Of a stretch of DNA of 64,000 bases, positions 34,886-47,419 are shown piece after piece. Each line of letters starts with the position of its first letter. The stretch's first letter is position 1. Position numbers and translations under genes: made by a program. The DNA comes from Periconia sp. R9002 (lineage: Eukaryota; Ascomycota; Dothideomycetes; Pleosporales; Periconiaceae). The notes beneath the pieces are model-generated. The model ran no database searches and was not told where the DNA came from. It saw only the letters and a program-made list of their open reading frames with translations. The stretch is from NCBI GenBank assembly GCA_023627715.1, contig JAMAHW010000054.1:69501-133500 (forward strand), read 5' to 3'.

Positions 34886-37800
34886 TCAGTAGTCCATCAT
34901 ATTCCCAACCAACCTCCTCTGATACTTCTCCACCACCTCCTGCGCCCGAACAACCACTCCCGCCGCCAAAACCCGCACTCTCTCTTCAGCGCCACCCTCA
35001 GCTCCCGCAGGCAACCCACCAAAAACCATCTTTGTCCACTCCAGCGTCTCCATCAACTCCCTCCCATGCTCAGTCGCAATGCGCTCCTTATCCTCATTTG
35101 TCTCCAACAACATCAAAAACGCAAACAACAACGCACTCAAAATGCGCTGATCATTCAGCGCCAGCCCTCGAACAGAGAGCAAAAGATCCCACATCTCACG
35201 CGTCATCTGCGGTAAACTCAAAGTCGACGGGCCCGAAGCCTGAACCAACAGCCCCAGTGTCTGTAAGAACGGCGGAAGTAGATGCGTGGACGTATATATC
35301 GATGAACTCCCGGATTGGTCGGAGCGCACTTGCAGCCACCAGCGCCCTGTCAGCGGGAAGAAGAAGTTGTCTGCTACGATTTGCGCGAGCGCGTTGGGAA
35401 TGGGCTTAGAGCGCTTCTTTTCGACTTCCATGCGTGAGGAGAATGTGCGGACTTTGAGGATGTTGGGGCCGGTCAGGGAGTCTGCGGCTTGTGCGGCGAG
35501 TGGTGACAGGAGTGATTTCGTTACTCCGGACGTGACTTTGTTGAGTGGATCTGTGGAGTCTGGGGCGTAGAGTTTGTGGAGATGGCCTGGGAGTTGCTTG
35601 CTGGGGAAGGAAGGAGGTGGCGGGATGAGGTCCTCGGTTGCTGCGTCTTTTAGACCGGCGAGTTCGCGGGCTCCGAGTCCGAGGGTTGTGAGTATGGCCG
35701 TTCTTTGGGTGAGTGAGTAGTCGCCTGAGAATAGGGTCCGAGAGAACCACTGTGCCATTTCTGCTGGCTTGGCTAAAAGTACGGCGATTAGGGCTTGTTG
35801 TCGAAGTTCGGCGAACCTCTCCAGCTCGAGGTTGTCGTTCAGGCCTACCAAAACTGTCGCCAGCTCCTCTATGTGATCTGTGACCTCAGTACCAAAGTTC
35901 GCTTTGCGACGTATAAGAGTGGCGGCAGTAGACAGGGCGAGTTGATGCCGCTCGTAGTTTTCTTGGTCGCGCAAGCCAACAAGTAAATCTCGAATGTAGA
36001 CCGGGGCGCTGGGCTTGTTTCGGTTGATCTCAGTTGGATCATCGGTTTCGTCTTCGGGGTCAGAGTCGGGTTTTTCATAGGGGACCAAATCATCGTCCTC
36101 ATCTGTAGAATCGTCGATGATCTCGACAATGCGTGGACCTTGAATCTCAGTGATGGCTGGCGTTTTAATCGCCTTCGGTGCAGTTTCTTTTGCTTTATGT
36201 TTCTTTGGTCTCATGTTGAGATTAATAGCCGATGCATTCTCAGAGTGTGTTTTCAGAGCACTTATATCACCCAATCTGTCGTTCAATGCTGTCAGATGTT
36301 GATACCACTTTGCTTCAGTAGCTTCAGGCTCGTCCAGCTCAAATTTCAACTGTAACTCGGGCTTTTCCACCATTCTGGAGATGGCCATTGCTACAGCCAT
36401 ACCTAGGAAGCGAGCCCGCGGTGAGGATGCGCCGATGCGGTTCGACGTTCCTGAAACATGATAGCTCGACTTTGCCATCATGGTGAGAAACATTGGCTGG
36501 GACCGTTGGACGTAGCCACATGTTATTGCAATGGTTTGGGCAACGCCTGTAGCAACGTTAGGGACGGAGATTTCGGGTGCAACGTTGGCTGAACATACCT
36601 TCTTGTTGTAGAATCGGAGTGTGTTTAATATAGAAGTTGTCGCCGAAGAGCTTAAGACCATTCTCTAGGAGGGTATGCAGGTGATCTACCAAATGTTAAC
36701 ACTGCTTAGCATACAATGGTTACTATCTGACCTTCATCCTGGGCTACAGCTGCAATGACAGCCCGTCGAGCAAGAAGAGAATCATTCAAAGCCGGCATAC
36801 TCGAGTTCGTGAGTGACGATACGAGGCCTTCCTTGAGCGGTTCGTTGTCTTTGACGAAGCTAGTGATCAGGGTGGCTGCCCCAGATACAGTGCTTGAACT
36901 CGCAACAGGGACATCTTCTTTGTATCCGCTCATCGAGTTGAGGAATTTTTTGACGAGGCATGCGATTATTGCGTTGAGATACTTTCTCTGCTCGAAGACT
37001 TTCATCTGGTTGATATAGTGTGCAAGAATATCGGAGTAATCGGAGTTGAGGATATCCAATAACAGAGAGCTGACCATACAATCTATCAAATCAATAAGCG
37101 AGCGAAAGTTTGAAGGCATGTAGACGTACCTGTATATCCAAGAGAAAAAGCTTTTACGCAAATTTCTACAACAGCTGTGGCAGAGCTCTCGTTTTTCTCG
37201 ATAGTCTTCATTAATTTGGAAATATTGCGTCCAAGCCATGATGCATACTCATTACCATCAGATAGCCAGGTGGCTTTGCGAGATGGCATTCTATCTTTCA
37301 ACACATCTTCGGCTTCAGCTACCAGTGCCAATACCCTTCCAGACGCAACTTGACCAACAAACTCTTTCCACATCATTTTCCCCTGTATAGAATCCTTTGC
37401 GTGTGCACGGATATCGGACCATACCATAGGAAAAAGCTGTACATTGTGAAATATGCGTCCCAGGATCTCTAGGAGATCTTGAATGTGAGAAGATGGGTCC
37501 CGTGTTTGACCAACTGGTTTTTTTTGTCGACAATCTGCGATCAGGGGACGCAGACGAGCTATGATGGCTCCGATACCGCACGGATTACTGAGACATCGGA
37601 TGAGATGGTTTGCTTGACTATTAGTGTCTTTGAGTGTTTGCCAATAGTCCGGTACCGTAGTATTAATGAGTTGATACGCTATGTTTGCTGAGACAGGTCC
37701 TGGTTTGACTAGGCTATAACCATCTTTTTCATCGCTTTCTGTAGCGAGATACTTTAGAGCTTCTTTGACTGTTTCGGGATTTGGCTTTTCTTTTAGAGCT

Positions 37801-37934
37801 TTCAACACCGATTCTGGCGAATCAATCGTAATTTCAGTAGCTTGGGGTGTTGAGCCATGGTCATTGCTGATGAGCGGAGAGCTCTGCTCTCGCTTCACCT
37901 TGGTAGTGGAGATTGGGGTGAGGAAATCATCCAT
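34886..37934 (-). CDS. TEL2: telomere length regulation protein TEL2
   Basis: A four-exon gene (introns 37083-37129, 36686-36731 and 36547-36598) encodes 967 residues. The Telomere_reg-2 domain is clear in the second half: VYIRDLLVGLRDQENYERHQLALSTAATLIRRKANFG. Around the third and fourth exons the TEL2 pattern YIKHTPILQQE-GVAQTIAITCGYV and SPRARFLGMAVA is rebuilt by splicing. An acidic linker (STDEDDDLVPYEKPDSDPED) precedes the domain; in other eukaryotes CK2 phosphorylation of this linker recruits R2TP. Tel2 with Tti1 and Tti2 helps mature PIKKs such as TOR, ATM and ATR. The start at MDDFLTPIS is the first ATG of the frame. It is divergent from UBA3, 254 nt away. Confidence 0.93.
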
Positions 37935-38188
37935 GCTGATCGACTCATATTTTGAATCTAACAAAGCAGCATCGAAATGTTTTCCGAATCAAGCGTGAAA
38001 AAGCGAATAGTCATAGAGACGTTCCCGGTAAATGTTGCCTTGCCCGCGTTGCGCACTAGTGCCTTGGCAATCTCCACTCTTCGACTTACCTCGCTGGCGG
38101 CAGCTATCCGTGATGCCTACCGCTACCTACTAACTCTCGTTTTTAGACCAAACATCTCCCTTGTCCCCCATATAATCACATACAAACC
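37935..38188. promoter_or_regulatory. compact bidirectional promoter, TEL2/UBA3
   Basis: The two start codons are 254 nt apart on opposite strands, so both promoters share this sequence. No clear TATA box was seen. Confidence 0.6.
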
Positions 38189-39724
38189 ATGGCTGAAACT
38201 CTGACACAGTCTTCGAACACAGAAAGCCCACGAGCAAGATGGTACGCTTAAACTTCGATCTTTGTATGAGTAATCTGGCTAACCTGCGTAACAGGACGTA
38301 TCTGGACAAGATACTAAATCGGTCGGGTCCATTCACGGATCCGGAGGCGTTCATACCAGGAACGATAGAGAGCGTCGAGCGTGCAAAGATATTGTAAGAT
38401 CTCAAATGTATAACCCTCCCCATCAACCTATACCGAGCTAACGTCACACATCTCAGAGTCATGTGAGTTCTACTACCCCAAGTACATATCAACGCCTACA
38501 TCTGTATTTCGTTGAACCGACAACATCACCCCATGAAAACAGAGCAAAAATCAGTAACAAAACCTAATCAGCGGAGCCGGCGGCCTCGGATGTGAAATCC
38601 TCAAAAACCTTGCCCTCTCTGGCTTCAAAGACATCCACGTAATCGACATGGACACCATCGACGTGAGCAACCTCAACCGGCAATTCCTCTTCCGCGCGTC
38701 GGACGTGGGGTCTTACAAAGCCACCGTCGCCGCGCGCTTCGTCGAGAGCCGAGTCAAGGGCGTAAAAATCACGCCCTACTGCGGCAAGATCCAAGACAAG
38801 GACGAGGAGTACTACATGCAATTCGCCATGATTGTCTGCGGGCTCGACAGCATCGAAGCGCGGCGCTGGATCAACGCAACCCTCGTGGGCATGGTGGACG
38901 AAACCAACCCGGACTCCCTCAAACCCCTCATCGACGGCGGCACCGAGGGCTTCAAAGGCCAAGCCCGCGTCATCCTCCCAACCATGACCTCGTGCATCGA
39001 ATGCCAACTCGACATGCACGCCCCGCGCGCCGCCGTCCCCCTCTGCACCCTCGCCACCATCCCACGCCAACCCCAACACTGCATCGAGTGGGCGCACATC
39101 ATCGCGTGGGAGGAACACCGCAAGGACATCACCCTCGACACCGACGACCCAGAACACATCACGTGGCTGTACCAACAAGCCCTCGCGCGCGCCGCCGAAT
39201 TCAACATCCCCGGCGTGACCTACTCAATGACACAAGGCGTCGTCAAAAACATCATCCCGGCCATCGCCAGCACAAACGCCATCGTCGCCGCGGCATGCTG
39301 CAACGAAGCCTTCAAACTCTCGTCCAACGCCAACCCCTTCCTCGGCTTCCCGGGTACCGACAACTATATGATGTACACGGGCGACGACTCCGTCTACACC
39401 TACACCTTCGAGCACCAGAAAAAGGACGACTGTCCCGTCTGCGGCTCCGATACGATCGCGCGTCCCATTACGATAGCGCCCGCGTCTACGCTGCAGGACT
39501 TTGTTGACGCGCTGGCGGAGCGCCCCGAGGCGCAGCTTAAGAAACCGTCGATTCGCACGGGCGAGAAGTCGTTGTATGTGCAGTCGATGGAAAGTCTGGA
39601 GGTGCAGACGCGGCCGAATCTTGCGAAGAAGATGGACGAGTTGGTCGAGGATGGCGAGGAGGTTGTGGTTACGGATCGTGCGTTTCCGACGCAGTTTAAG
39701 TATAGGGTTGTTTTTGGGAAGTAG
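38189..39724 (+). CDS. UBA3: NEDD8-activating enzyme E1 catalytic subunit UBA3
   Basis: The gene has four introns/exon joins: introns 38242-38294, 38394-38456 and 38463-38571, with a 6-nt exon at 38457-38462. The product is 436 residues. The ATP-binding loop is LVIGAGGLGCE, the adenylation block is DMDTIDVSNLNRQFLFR, the zinc cysteines are C194/C197 plus CPVCG, and the catalytic Cys is C211 in PLCTLATIPRQPQHCIEW. UBA3 pairs with Ula1/NAE1 to adenylate NEDD8/Rub1 and pass it to Ubc12 for cullin activation. The C-terminal ubiquitin-fold domain is present (about residues 345-436). Reading straight through after ILE51-equivalent codons meets TAA, so the microexon is required. The length is normal for the family. 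Confidence 0.95.
38457..38462 (+). other. 6-nt microexon of UBA3
   Basis: AGTCAT is bounded by CATCTCAG on the left and GTGAGT on the right. It completes TT|A GTC AT|C, encoding Leu-Val-Ile just before GAGGLGC. Removing it would keep frame but delete two residues of the nucleotide-binding strand. Confidence 0.85.
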
Positions 39725-40878
39725 AGGGGATGGATGGGTACGTTTCTAGATCAATCGTCGGAATACAGAGTGCACTCATATGAACCTTTTGAAGCATTTC
39801 ACTTACTACCTTTCACCTGTGGGTAGGTAGATCGGCAGGTAGGCACTTAAGAGTATATACATACATGCATGCATGCATATGCACACCTTTCACACCACCT
39901 CAAAAAAAGACACATATTCATCAACACCTCTCTCATTCCTCCTACCCTCCTTTCTTTCTTTCTTAAAAAAAGAAATACAAAGGAGGTTCTAACCTAAGGT
40001 AAATACATAGGTATATACGACACACACACAATCTCAGTCATTGACTGATTACAATCGATACACATATACACACACACTCCCTCTTTCTCCCCTTATTGAA
40101 TCCCTCAAAAACCCCCTATATCCCATTTCCCTCCCTAAGATAATTTTTTTTCTTTATAACTTCCAGGGATCAACCGTCTGAAATTAAAAGTTAAGAAAAT
40201 AAGGTGAAAGAAAAAGAAAAAAAGAATAAGCCAACGAAACAAACAAAAGAAAAAAGAGGAAAAAAAGAAAAGAAAAGGGGGGAGCGGCCGGAACAGCACC
40301 TTTCATCAATTCACACGTAGTGTACACCTAGCCCCTTTTTTTTGTCGCTCGCTCCATCATCCACAGCAACCTCACAAGAAAATCCTCCCCAAGAAACAAA
40401 AGAAAAACCAACACAAGAAGCGTATAAAGAATAGAGGTTAAGGTATATAAAGTGGAAAAAAAAAAGAAAAGAAAAGCAACAACCGGTAAGAAGGTATATA
40501 AAGATGTCGTAAGAAAGGCATGTCGAGATTTTTATCAATAGTTTCCCGTTCCAGGGTGACGGTAAAACGTAGAAGATGCCAGCTTTGCCGAGCGAGCACC
40601 AGGCGTCGTGAACTACACAGTAACCGGGGAGCAAGTCGGGGATGTTGGGGTATCGAAAGGTATATATAAAACACATCAAAGGCAACCACCGAGAAATCGA
40701 AACAAGAAAAGGGACCAAGACGAGACCAGGTGTGCCATCATCGGAGACAAACCGTGGAGAGGGGATGCCGGATCGCGAGACGCCAATTCCGAAAAACTAT
40801 AACTAACAAAAGAGTCGTGGACGCATATACATATTTTTGTTGTTGTTGTTGTTGTTGGAGGGAGTTGGAGGGAGTTGC
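39725..40878. other. convergent intergenic region, purine-rich
   Basis: This lies between the stops of UBA3 and the Sel1-repeat gene. It contains ATGC repeats near 39864-39879, CA-rich runs (40020-40075), long A/G tracts (40200-40285 and 40455-40480) and a (TTG)n tract. No gene was seen; it is probably two 3' UTRs. Confidence 0.6.
40836..40877. repeat. (TTG)7-type tract followed by GGAGGGAGTT doublet
   Basis: The microsatellite lies immediately downstream of the Sel1-repeat gene's stop codon, within its likely 3' UTR. Confidence 0.8.
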
Positions 40879-43062
40879 TTAGGCGGCGATGCTCTTCTTG
40901 CGCCCGAAGATGGTGCGAGTTCGGCTCTTGTCGCGCTTCTTGTCGGAGGCGTTGTCTTTCTTCGTCGAACGCCCGGAACGGACTGATCGAGCGTCGGAAG
41001 TGGTGGAGCCTTCGTCCATGTATTTGTCCTTGTAGATCCTGTCGTGGGTGTTAGCGGGGCAAGCAAAGTAATTGTACACGGCGTTTTGAACTTACCAGCT
41101 GTTGCCGACCATGCTGACGCCCTTTGCTTCAGCGGCACGGTAGAATTTCGCAGCCTTCTTCATATCCTTCCTGCAGCCGACGCCCTCGGCATAGCTGTAG
41201 CCAGCCTCCACCAGAGCATCAGCATCGCCCCAGTTTCCAGCGATTTCATAACAGCGCAGAGCAAGGGACTTGTCCTGCTTGGCGCCCCAGCCATTCATGT
41301 AGCACTTTCCAAGCTCATAGATGGCGACGGCATATTGTGCTTTGTGTTGCTTCTTCTTTTGGATATCAGTGCCACGCATTTGCTCATCTTCTGCTACCTC
41401 CAGATGACCAGAATCGACAGCTTTGCGCAGCCAGTTGAAGGCCTCAGTCTTGTTCTCGCGCATTCCCCACCCGTGTCGGCATGCTAGACCATACCAAAAC
41501 ATTGCTTCGGGGTTTCCTGCACGCGCAGCAAGACGGAAATGATAGGTTGATTTCATGAACTGGCCAGCTTCGTGGAACTCAATTCCCCTGTCGCAGTGTT
41601 GTTGAGGAGTTAACTTTTCTGTGCTTGGCAAAGCGCGGACCGTGCTGTTGCTTGATGCTTGTGATGGCGCACTTCGATCCATGGAGGTGCTGCGCGAATC
41701 GTTGGAGGGCCTGGGCTGGTCGAAAGAGCGTGGCGGGGACTCTGGCGACGGTGGCCGACCTTGAGTCTGCTGCTTTGGCTGTTCCCATTGAATCTGGCTG
41801 TTCAAGAAATCTTCTGCGCCGACGGACTTGCGATCCAGCTTCCTCCCTCGAGGAAGAGAGAACTTTGAATAAGTGTAGCTCGGTCCCGAATTCGAATAAT
41901 CAGTAGAGCGGCGCCAATCTTCGCTAGTCATGCTGATGGGCGTGTGAACAGTGTCATTGGCGTAGCTTGGACTGGGGCCATCAAATGAGTTTTGCCGCGC
42001 AGCATAGGAAGAGTCAAATGACGGTCTCATATAGGTACTATCATCAGACGCCTGGCGAGAGGGTACTTCACGACCGGGCGGCGGGTCAATAGGCCGGCTT
42101 GCGCTACTCATGGGGCGGGAAAAGTTGAAGGCTGGGCGGGGAAGCTGGCTGCTAGTAGAGTGCTGCGATGATTGCGAGGGTGATCGAGCAATGGGAGAGA
42201 ATGGTGAATGTGACCTGGATATGCTTGAGCTCGGGGATAGGGTTCGGTTCTGGAGTGAGTCGTATGACCCGCCTAGGGACATTTCTTCCACTTCATCTTC
42301 CGTTGGGACGGATCGGACGCCTGGTGATCGACGAGGAGATCTCGGAGATCGGGGAGCGCGATCGGAGGCGGGAGACCTTGGTGGTTGCAATCCCGGGCGG
42401 GAATGCTGTCTCTTCAGAACACCGAGCGATTGCTGCTTCTTGACCGCCTGTTGGAAAGTCTGAGAAGCATAGTGGTTGTTTGGCGATATGGGAGTAGCCT
42501 CCTGCAGACCAATGGCCGGCTCTGGTGAATGCATTCTAGGGACATCGAAGTAGCCTTGGGGGGCGGGGGATGGCATTCGCGGGGAAGCTTCGCCAATGGG
42601 GGGTAAGTTGGCACGATATGGCAGAGGGGGCTCATACTGGGAGTCGTCATTGCCAAACTGGGGGTACATGGATTTGTGCTTGTTGGAGGAGGCCTGCTCG
42701 TTGGGAGACACGGGTTGTCGGCCAGGGCTCACGGGCGGCATCTCCTCACTCGGCGACGTGACGGTCGAATTGGAAAGGGAAGAGAAGTAGCCTGGGCGGT
42801 TGCCGAATTCATTCTGGATGGTGAGTGGAGCGAGGCGGCTCAGGCGGCGGCCCGTTTTGTCCTCTTGCTCGAATCTACGGGCGAGCAGGCGGCCTTGCAG
42901 CGCGAGAGCATCCAGCGGCGACAATGCGGGGGGCACTTCGCCGGCGCGCGGACTGGGCAGGTCTTGTAAGGAGAGATTGGTCATGCTGGCATTGCTGGAA
43001 GGAGGATCGAAGGAATGCGAGCGCAACTCGAGCAAATCCGGACGATCTGGGCGGTTGACCAT
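40879..43062 (-). CDS. Sel1-repeat protein, Nif1/Dsf2-like
   Basis: A two-exon gene (intron 41039-41095) encodes 708 residues. The first 480 residues are Ser/Pro/Arg-rich and probably disordered, with many SP sites suited to kinase regulation. The C-terminal third has Sel1/TPR-like repeats: CDRGIEFHEAGQFMKSTYHF, AMFWYGLACRHGWG, AIYELGKCYMNGWG and ALVEAGYSYAEGVG. A basic tail ends SRTRTIFGRKKSIAA. The arrangement matches fungal proteins related to S. pombe Nif1 (an interactor of the Nim1/Cdr1 mitotic kinase) and yeast Dsf2. A role in cell-cycle or morphogenesis control is inferred from those relatives. The start at 43062 is the first ATG in frame (MVNRPDRPDLLELRS). Confidence 0.82.
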
Positions 43063-45212
43063 GGTGACGGTTGCGTACCAGCGTGGTGGAAAGTAGTGGC
43101 AGCGGCGTGGGTGGCAAAGCAATTATTGTAGAGGTTCAAGACCAGTCCGGGGTAAGCTGGGTTGGACGGAGAGGATCGTCATGCGCGTCCGTGAAACGGG
43201 GCAAAGAGTCGAAGAATTATGCGCAGCGGGCGAAATTGGTGAAAGACAGGTGGTGATGGCCGTGGCAGGGTGAATGTATGCGGGTATAAACATGGACGGG
43301 GAAGAGAAAGTACAGTCAGGTCAGGCCGAGCGGGAGTGCAAGACCAAACCAAGTCGAGTGGCGAAGTGGATGGTGAGCGGCGGTGGGTGGATTGACGAAT
43401 TGGTGGATGGATGGATGGATGTTTGGGAGGAGAGCAACAGCGAAGGAGCGGCAGGCAAGTGCAAGTCAAGTGCAGAGCAGTAGTAAGTGGGTAAGTAGAG
43501 CGAGTACCAGTACAAGGAAGAGGAGAGAGAGAGATAACAACGGCTGCCACGACGGCGCCCGGGGATGAGGGGGGATAACTCAGAGGGAGAGGATGGTGGG
43601 AGGGAGAGGACACGGACAGAACAGGAGCATCAGCATGTGTTGTATCAACCTCTGGTTGCTGCCCGAGAGGGAGTGTGGGAGTGTCGTCGCCGCCGCCGCC
43701 ATGGCCCCTGAGTTCCTGAGGCCTTGGCCCACTCCCCGGCTCACAACCGTAACCGTTTCATAACCCTGGAGAGGCCAATCACAGGCCGCGCAGCCTTACT
43801 CGCAAAAGCCTTAGTGTACACAGAACAATGGCCTTGCCGGACACGGTTTGACATTGCCCCCCTGCATCCTCCTCGTTCCTCGTCCTCATCCTCATCATCA
43901 TCAGATTTCCCACCCGTCACGATCCAGTCCAGTACAGTCCAGTCCGGTCCGGTCGAGTGATAATCAACTCTAACTCTGGCTTGCATCGGCCGCTGGACCC
44001 TGGAATGCCAATCCCGGAACTGCCAAAACCTTGAACAGCCAGCACGTGAGTCGCCCTGCATCAATCCCGCAAGACATCCATCACTTTGGAACCATTGATG
44101 ATGTGCACAGCAACGAAGTCAAACCTTCCCCCCTTCTCTCTGTTCGGATAGGATGATCTATGCACAACATGGCGACGTCACACGCTTGCCTACTGTACAT
44201 AATCACTTATTTTTGTCCAATTTCGCGCGTCAGCGAATCCCGTCTTGTCAGATGGCTGGCTGCCGGGGTGCGTGCCCCTTCTTGCCTCCGCCCTCACCAC
44301 CCCGTCAGCATATTTAGCTACACTACCGTACGCTGGTCCAGCTCTCTCGGGGTGCCTGTTTTTCTTTTTCCCTGATTCCTTCTCGTTTTCATTTCGACCT
44401 TTTTTTTTCCCTCTCTTTCATTTGGCCCACTCCGCTGCTGCCCACTAGCAGCGCGTTTTCCTCTGTTCGCTACCTAGCTGCGTGCTATTGTACCCAAGTT
44501 TTCAATATTGATTGCTTCCTCGGTGGACCCCAACTGGCCAAAAGTGGGCCGCCACATTTTGTGGCACGCACGGACAATCCATCATCTCTTCAATGAATCC
44601 GCCCACCCAGGTGCCTACTTGCTTGCTTCTTGCTCGTTTGCTTTCATTGCTTTACTTTTGCTCCTCAAATACTTGACACACCCTGGCCTGCCTGTGGCCT
44701 ACCACATCCAGTAACTGCCGCATCTGTGGAGCCGTCCCGCCCGCTTGCATCGCATCGCTTCGCGTCCATGGAGCTGAGCTGCTGCCAGGTACATCGATCC
44801 ACCCGTTACCTATTATGAATGCCTTCATTTCACTCCTGCACACTACTCTCGCCTTCTTCCTCGCAATTGCTACGCCCAAACAGCAACTGTCTGCTCAATT
44901 CGCTCTCACCATCATCATCACCACCTCTCAACATCAACCATGACAGTCATCACATCACTCCGTTGTGAAGTCCCCATGTTGTCTGAGTCGCGAGTACCTT
45001 AGTATCCCTCGCCCTGCTATTAATATCAAGGGCCAGACCCCGTCCCACACGCTATTCTTACAAAAACTATGCCTGTTCCATCCCATCGCCTGTTCGTCCT
45101 CGTCCCCAAAATCATTAAACTTTCTGCCCAATCTCCAACTAGCACGCGGCGCCTCCTCCACATTGTCCAAAATGGAACGATAATATGCTGCTTCGGCTTT
45201 CCAATTTCCTCT
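43063..45212. other. 2.1-kb intergenic region
   Basis: This is the upstream region of the Sel1-repeat gene and the 3' flank of the DUF1776 gene. It holds (GGAT)n at 43402-43421 and repeated CCAGT/CCGGT units at about 43922-43957. A 42-codon ORF at 44815-44943 has a hydrophobic start. Otherwise no gene was seen. Confidence 0.5.
43402..43421. repeat. (GGAT)n microsatellite
   Basis: About four to five tandem GGAT units lie upstream of the Sel1-repeat gene. Confidence 0.8.
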
Positions 45213-46670
45213 TCACGCCACCCTTTCCACCTTCTCCCACAGCTGCACGCTATCCTGCAGCTGTGGCTCCGTCCTCACGTCGGCCGTCACTCGCCGCACC
45301 CCCATCATCCATCCAACTAGGCCAGCTGGCACCCAATTGCCCACGAGGTCGTACGTTAGGCTTCCGCGGCCCACGTACCACACCTTCTGTGGCCGATTCT
45401 GTACCAACGCGTCAAAAACAGCATTGTGTAGTGTTCGCAGTGGGCTGCCTGAGCTGCTCCCCGCCGGGCTGAACATCTCTCTGCTCTGCGCTACACGGCT
45501 TTGATTCACGTAGTTGGATTGAAATAATTTCCGCGATGTCGCCGGCCACGCTATCGTGTTAGGGCCAGCTGTAGGCGGCGCGTGATGCTTCGTTCCGACA
45601 TGGGTGCAATCAAACGTCCCAAGTTTGAATTGGCAAACTTGTATTCCAAGAGTGCCCAGTTCTCCTCTCAATGACGCTGTGAACCCTTCCAGAGCACTGA
45701 CAACCGCTGTTTCTACGCCGTGGAATGGCGGTCGGAGAGACGACACAATGCTCGGCGTGAGCATGAGAACACGCGCTTGGAAGTCACATATGGTAGGGAG
45801 AAACGCCTGTGTGACGGCGATGGTGTTCAACACCTTGGCGTTTAGAGCGTCAGACCATAGCTCTGGAGATATCGTTTCTATGGGGCCATTGGGGTAAACC
45901 AGGTCAGGCACCAGCACGATCCCCCTAAAATGCAAATTATGTGGTGACGCGCCCGCGAAGGCGACATGAGGTCGAACAAGCATGTTATGGAATCGGCCCA
46001 TGGCTTCTTGGGTTCCATAAACGTCTGCGACGTCTAGATGCAGTGCCCTAACGTCAGCTCTTGACTCTCCCTGCACCTGTTGTTCCTCTTCCAAATCCGA
46101 GCATACTATGTAAACGATGAAGCCGCGGCGCTCAAGGTCTAGCGACAGTGACTTGACAATGGGGGAGTTGGGAGGTCCGGCGATTACTACCTGCGGTCAG
46201 CGTGTGTCCTGCATATATCGCCGTTGCACGACATGTCATACCGACAACCTCTTTACGTGCGCCATTGCTGGCTCTCGGTGCCCTCCGCTTGCGCAAATGC
46301 TTCTTCTTCTCTCTCCATATCAAAAAGCCACCCGTTCCCACAAATGCGATGACGGCGGCCGTGAGCGCGCGATGTCTCGATACCCAATCCTGCAGACTAT
46401 GGAAATATGTGCCGACGATGGGATGCGGGGGCGGGGGAGGAGGCGACGGTCGGGAGTGTTCAGGAAGCCAGCCCTCTGGGACAGAACGCTTGATGTAGCT
46501 CGCTACGCTGTGGAAGTGCCGGTCGGAAGCATCGAAAAGGTCGCCAGTAAATTTCCGTATGTCGTGCGAATACTCCGCGAGCTAGGTATGGGAAGCTATG
46601 TCAGCCGGCGAAGACGAGGTCCGGAAATGAGGCCTACCACGTCGAGAATGTGCTGATCGTCACTCGTCAT
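45213..46670 (-). CDS. DUF1776 membrane-anchored short-chain-dehydrogenase-like protein
   Basis: A three-exon gene (introns 46582-46637 and 46187-46241) encodes 448 residues. After MTSDDQHILDV and a Pro-rich stretch, a single membrane helix lies at about residues 82-99 (ALTAAVIAFVGTGGFLIW), followed by basic residues. The body is a Rossmann-like fold with VIAGPPNSPIVKSLSLDLERR in place of the usual TGxxxGxG loop, and FHGVETAVVSALEGFTASLR at the position of the YxxxK helix, where the canonical catalytic Tyr and Lys are not evident. This is the DUF1776 family, which includes yeast YNL181W (Pbr1). Enzyme activity is doubtful because of the altered loop. The acceptor of intron 2 could shift slightly, but the frame is fixed. 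Confidence 0.85.
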
Positions 46671-47419
46671 CGCGACAAGATGACTGGTGGCGGACAACCG
46701 CAGCTGGCAAAATCGGAGAGGAAGTGAGACAAAGGAGGAGGAGAGACTGTGCAATCAGTGCGCACAGGTGCGGCGTGGCGAGAGTGTTGCTATGATATAA
46801 AATTCAATGCATCCAAATTGAGAGGGCAAAGGATGATGTTCTGCTGATCAATTGTTGGACCCAGCATGCATCACGTGATGCGCATGCACCACTCAGTGAC
46901 TCTTGAGTGACATGCAGCCGGTGTGGGTACGAACTCAAATACTCCGTACGGAGTGCGCTCTGACAATCAATCTCATGGCCGTTTATATTTAGGCCTCCTC
47001 GTAGAAATCTAGCGAGATATAATCTTTGGCGGCCTGCGCCGCATCGAATTCTGGTACATAGAAACTAGATGGTCATGCCGCCTCGTCGTCGCGCGGTGCC
47101 TCTGGCTCGCCGATAACTGAACTGTAGCTTACGTGGCTGCGCTGCGTTGCCTCTCGCTGCTACTTACTACATGCACAGTTTATAATCTCCACAACCGTCT
47201 TCCGCCCGTGTATCCACTCTGCGCGCATCGTCTTGTGTCGCCCCCCGTTTTGGTTTGGAGCAAGAACGACCGCAACCGCGACCGCCCCCAACTATCCGCG
47301 TTCTTAAAATAACATCGAGATAATTTAACAACCATCGTTCAAACTCCTTTCCACAACCAGCCCAGTAGAACCTTCAAGTCCAACTGGTGGCAAATCTGGG
47401 CGACACCAAGGCGGCGAGC
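46671..47419. promoter_or_regulatory. bidirectional promoter, DUF1776/WSS1, with two 14-bp palindromes
   Basis: The start codons are 749 nt apart and divergent. Two perfect 14-bp palindromes are present: GCATCACGTGATGC at 46868-46881, with a CACGTG E-box core, and ACTCCGTACGGAGT at 46941-46954. A hexamer inverted repeat, CACTCA...TGAGTG, lies between them. No gene was seen. Confidence 0.65.

Noticed and set aside
38564..39178. 204-codon minus-strand frame opposite UBA3
   Set aside because: It is a composition artefact of GC-rich third positions in UBA3; it has no homology-like features.
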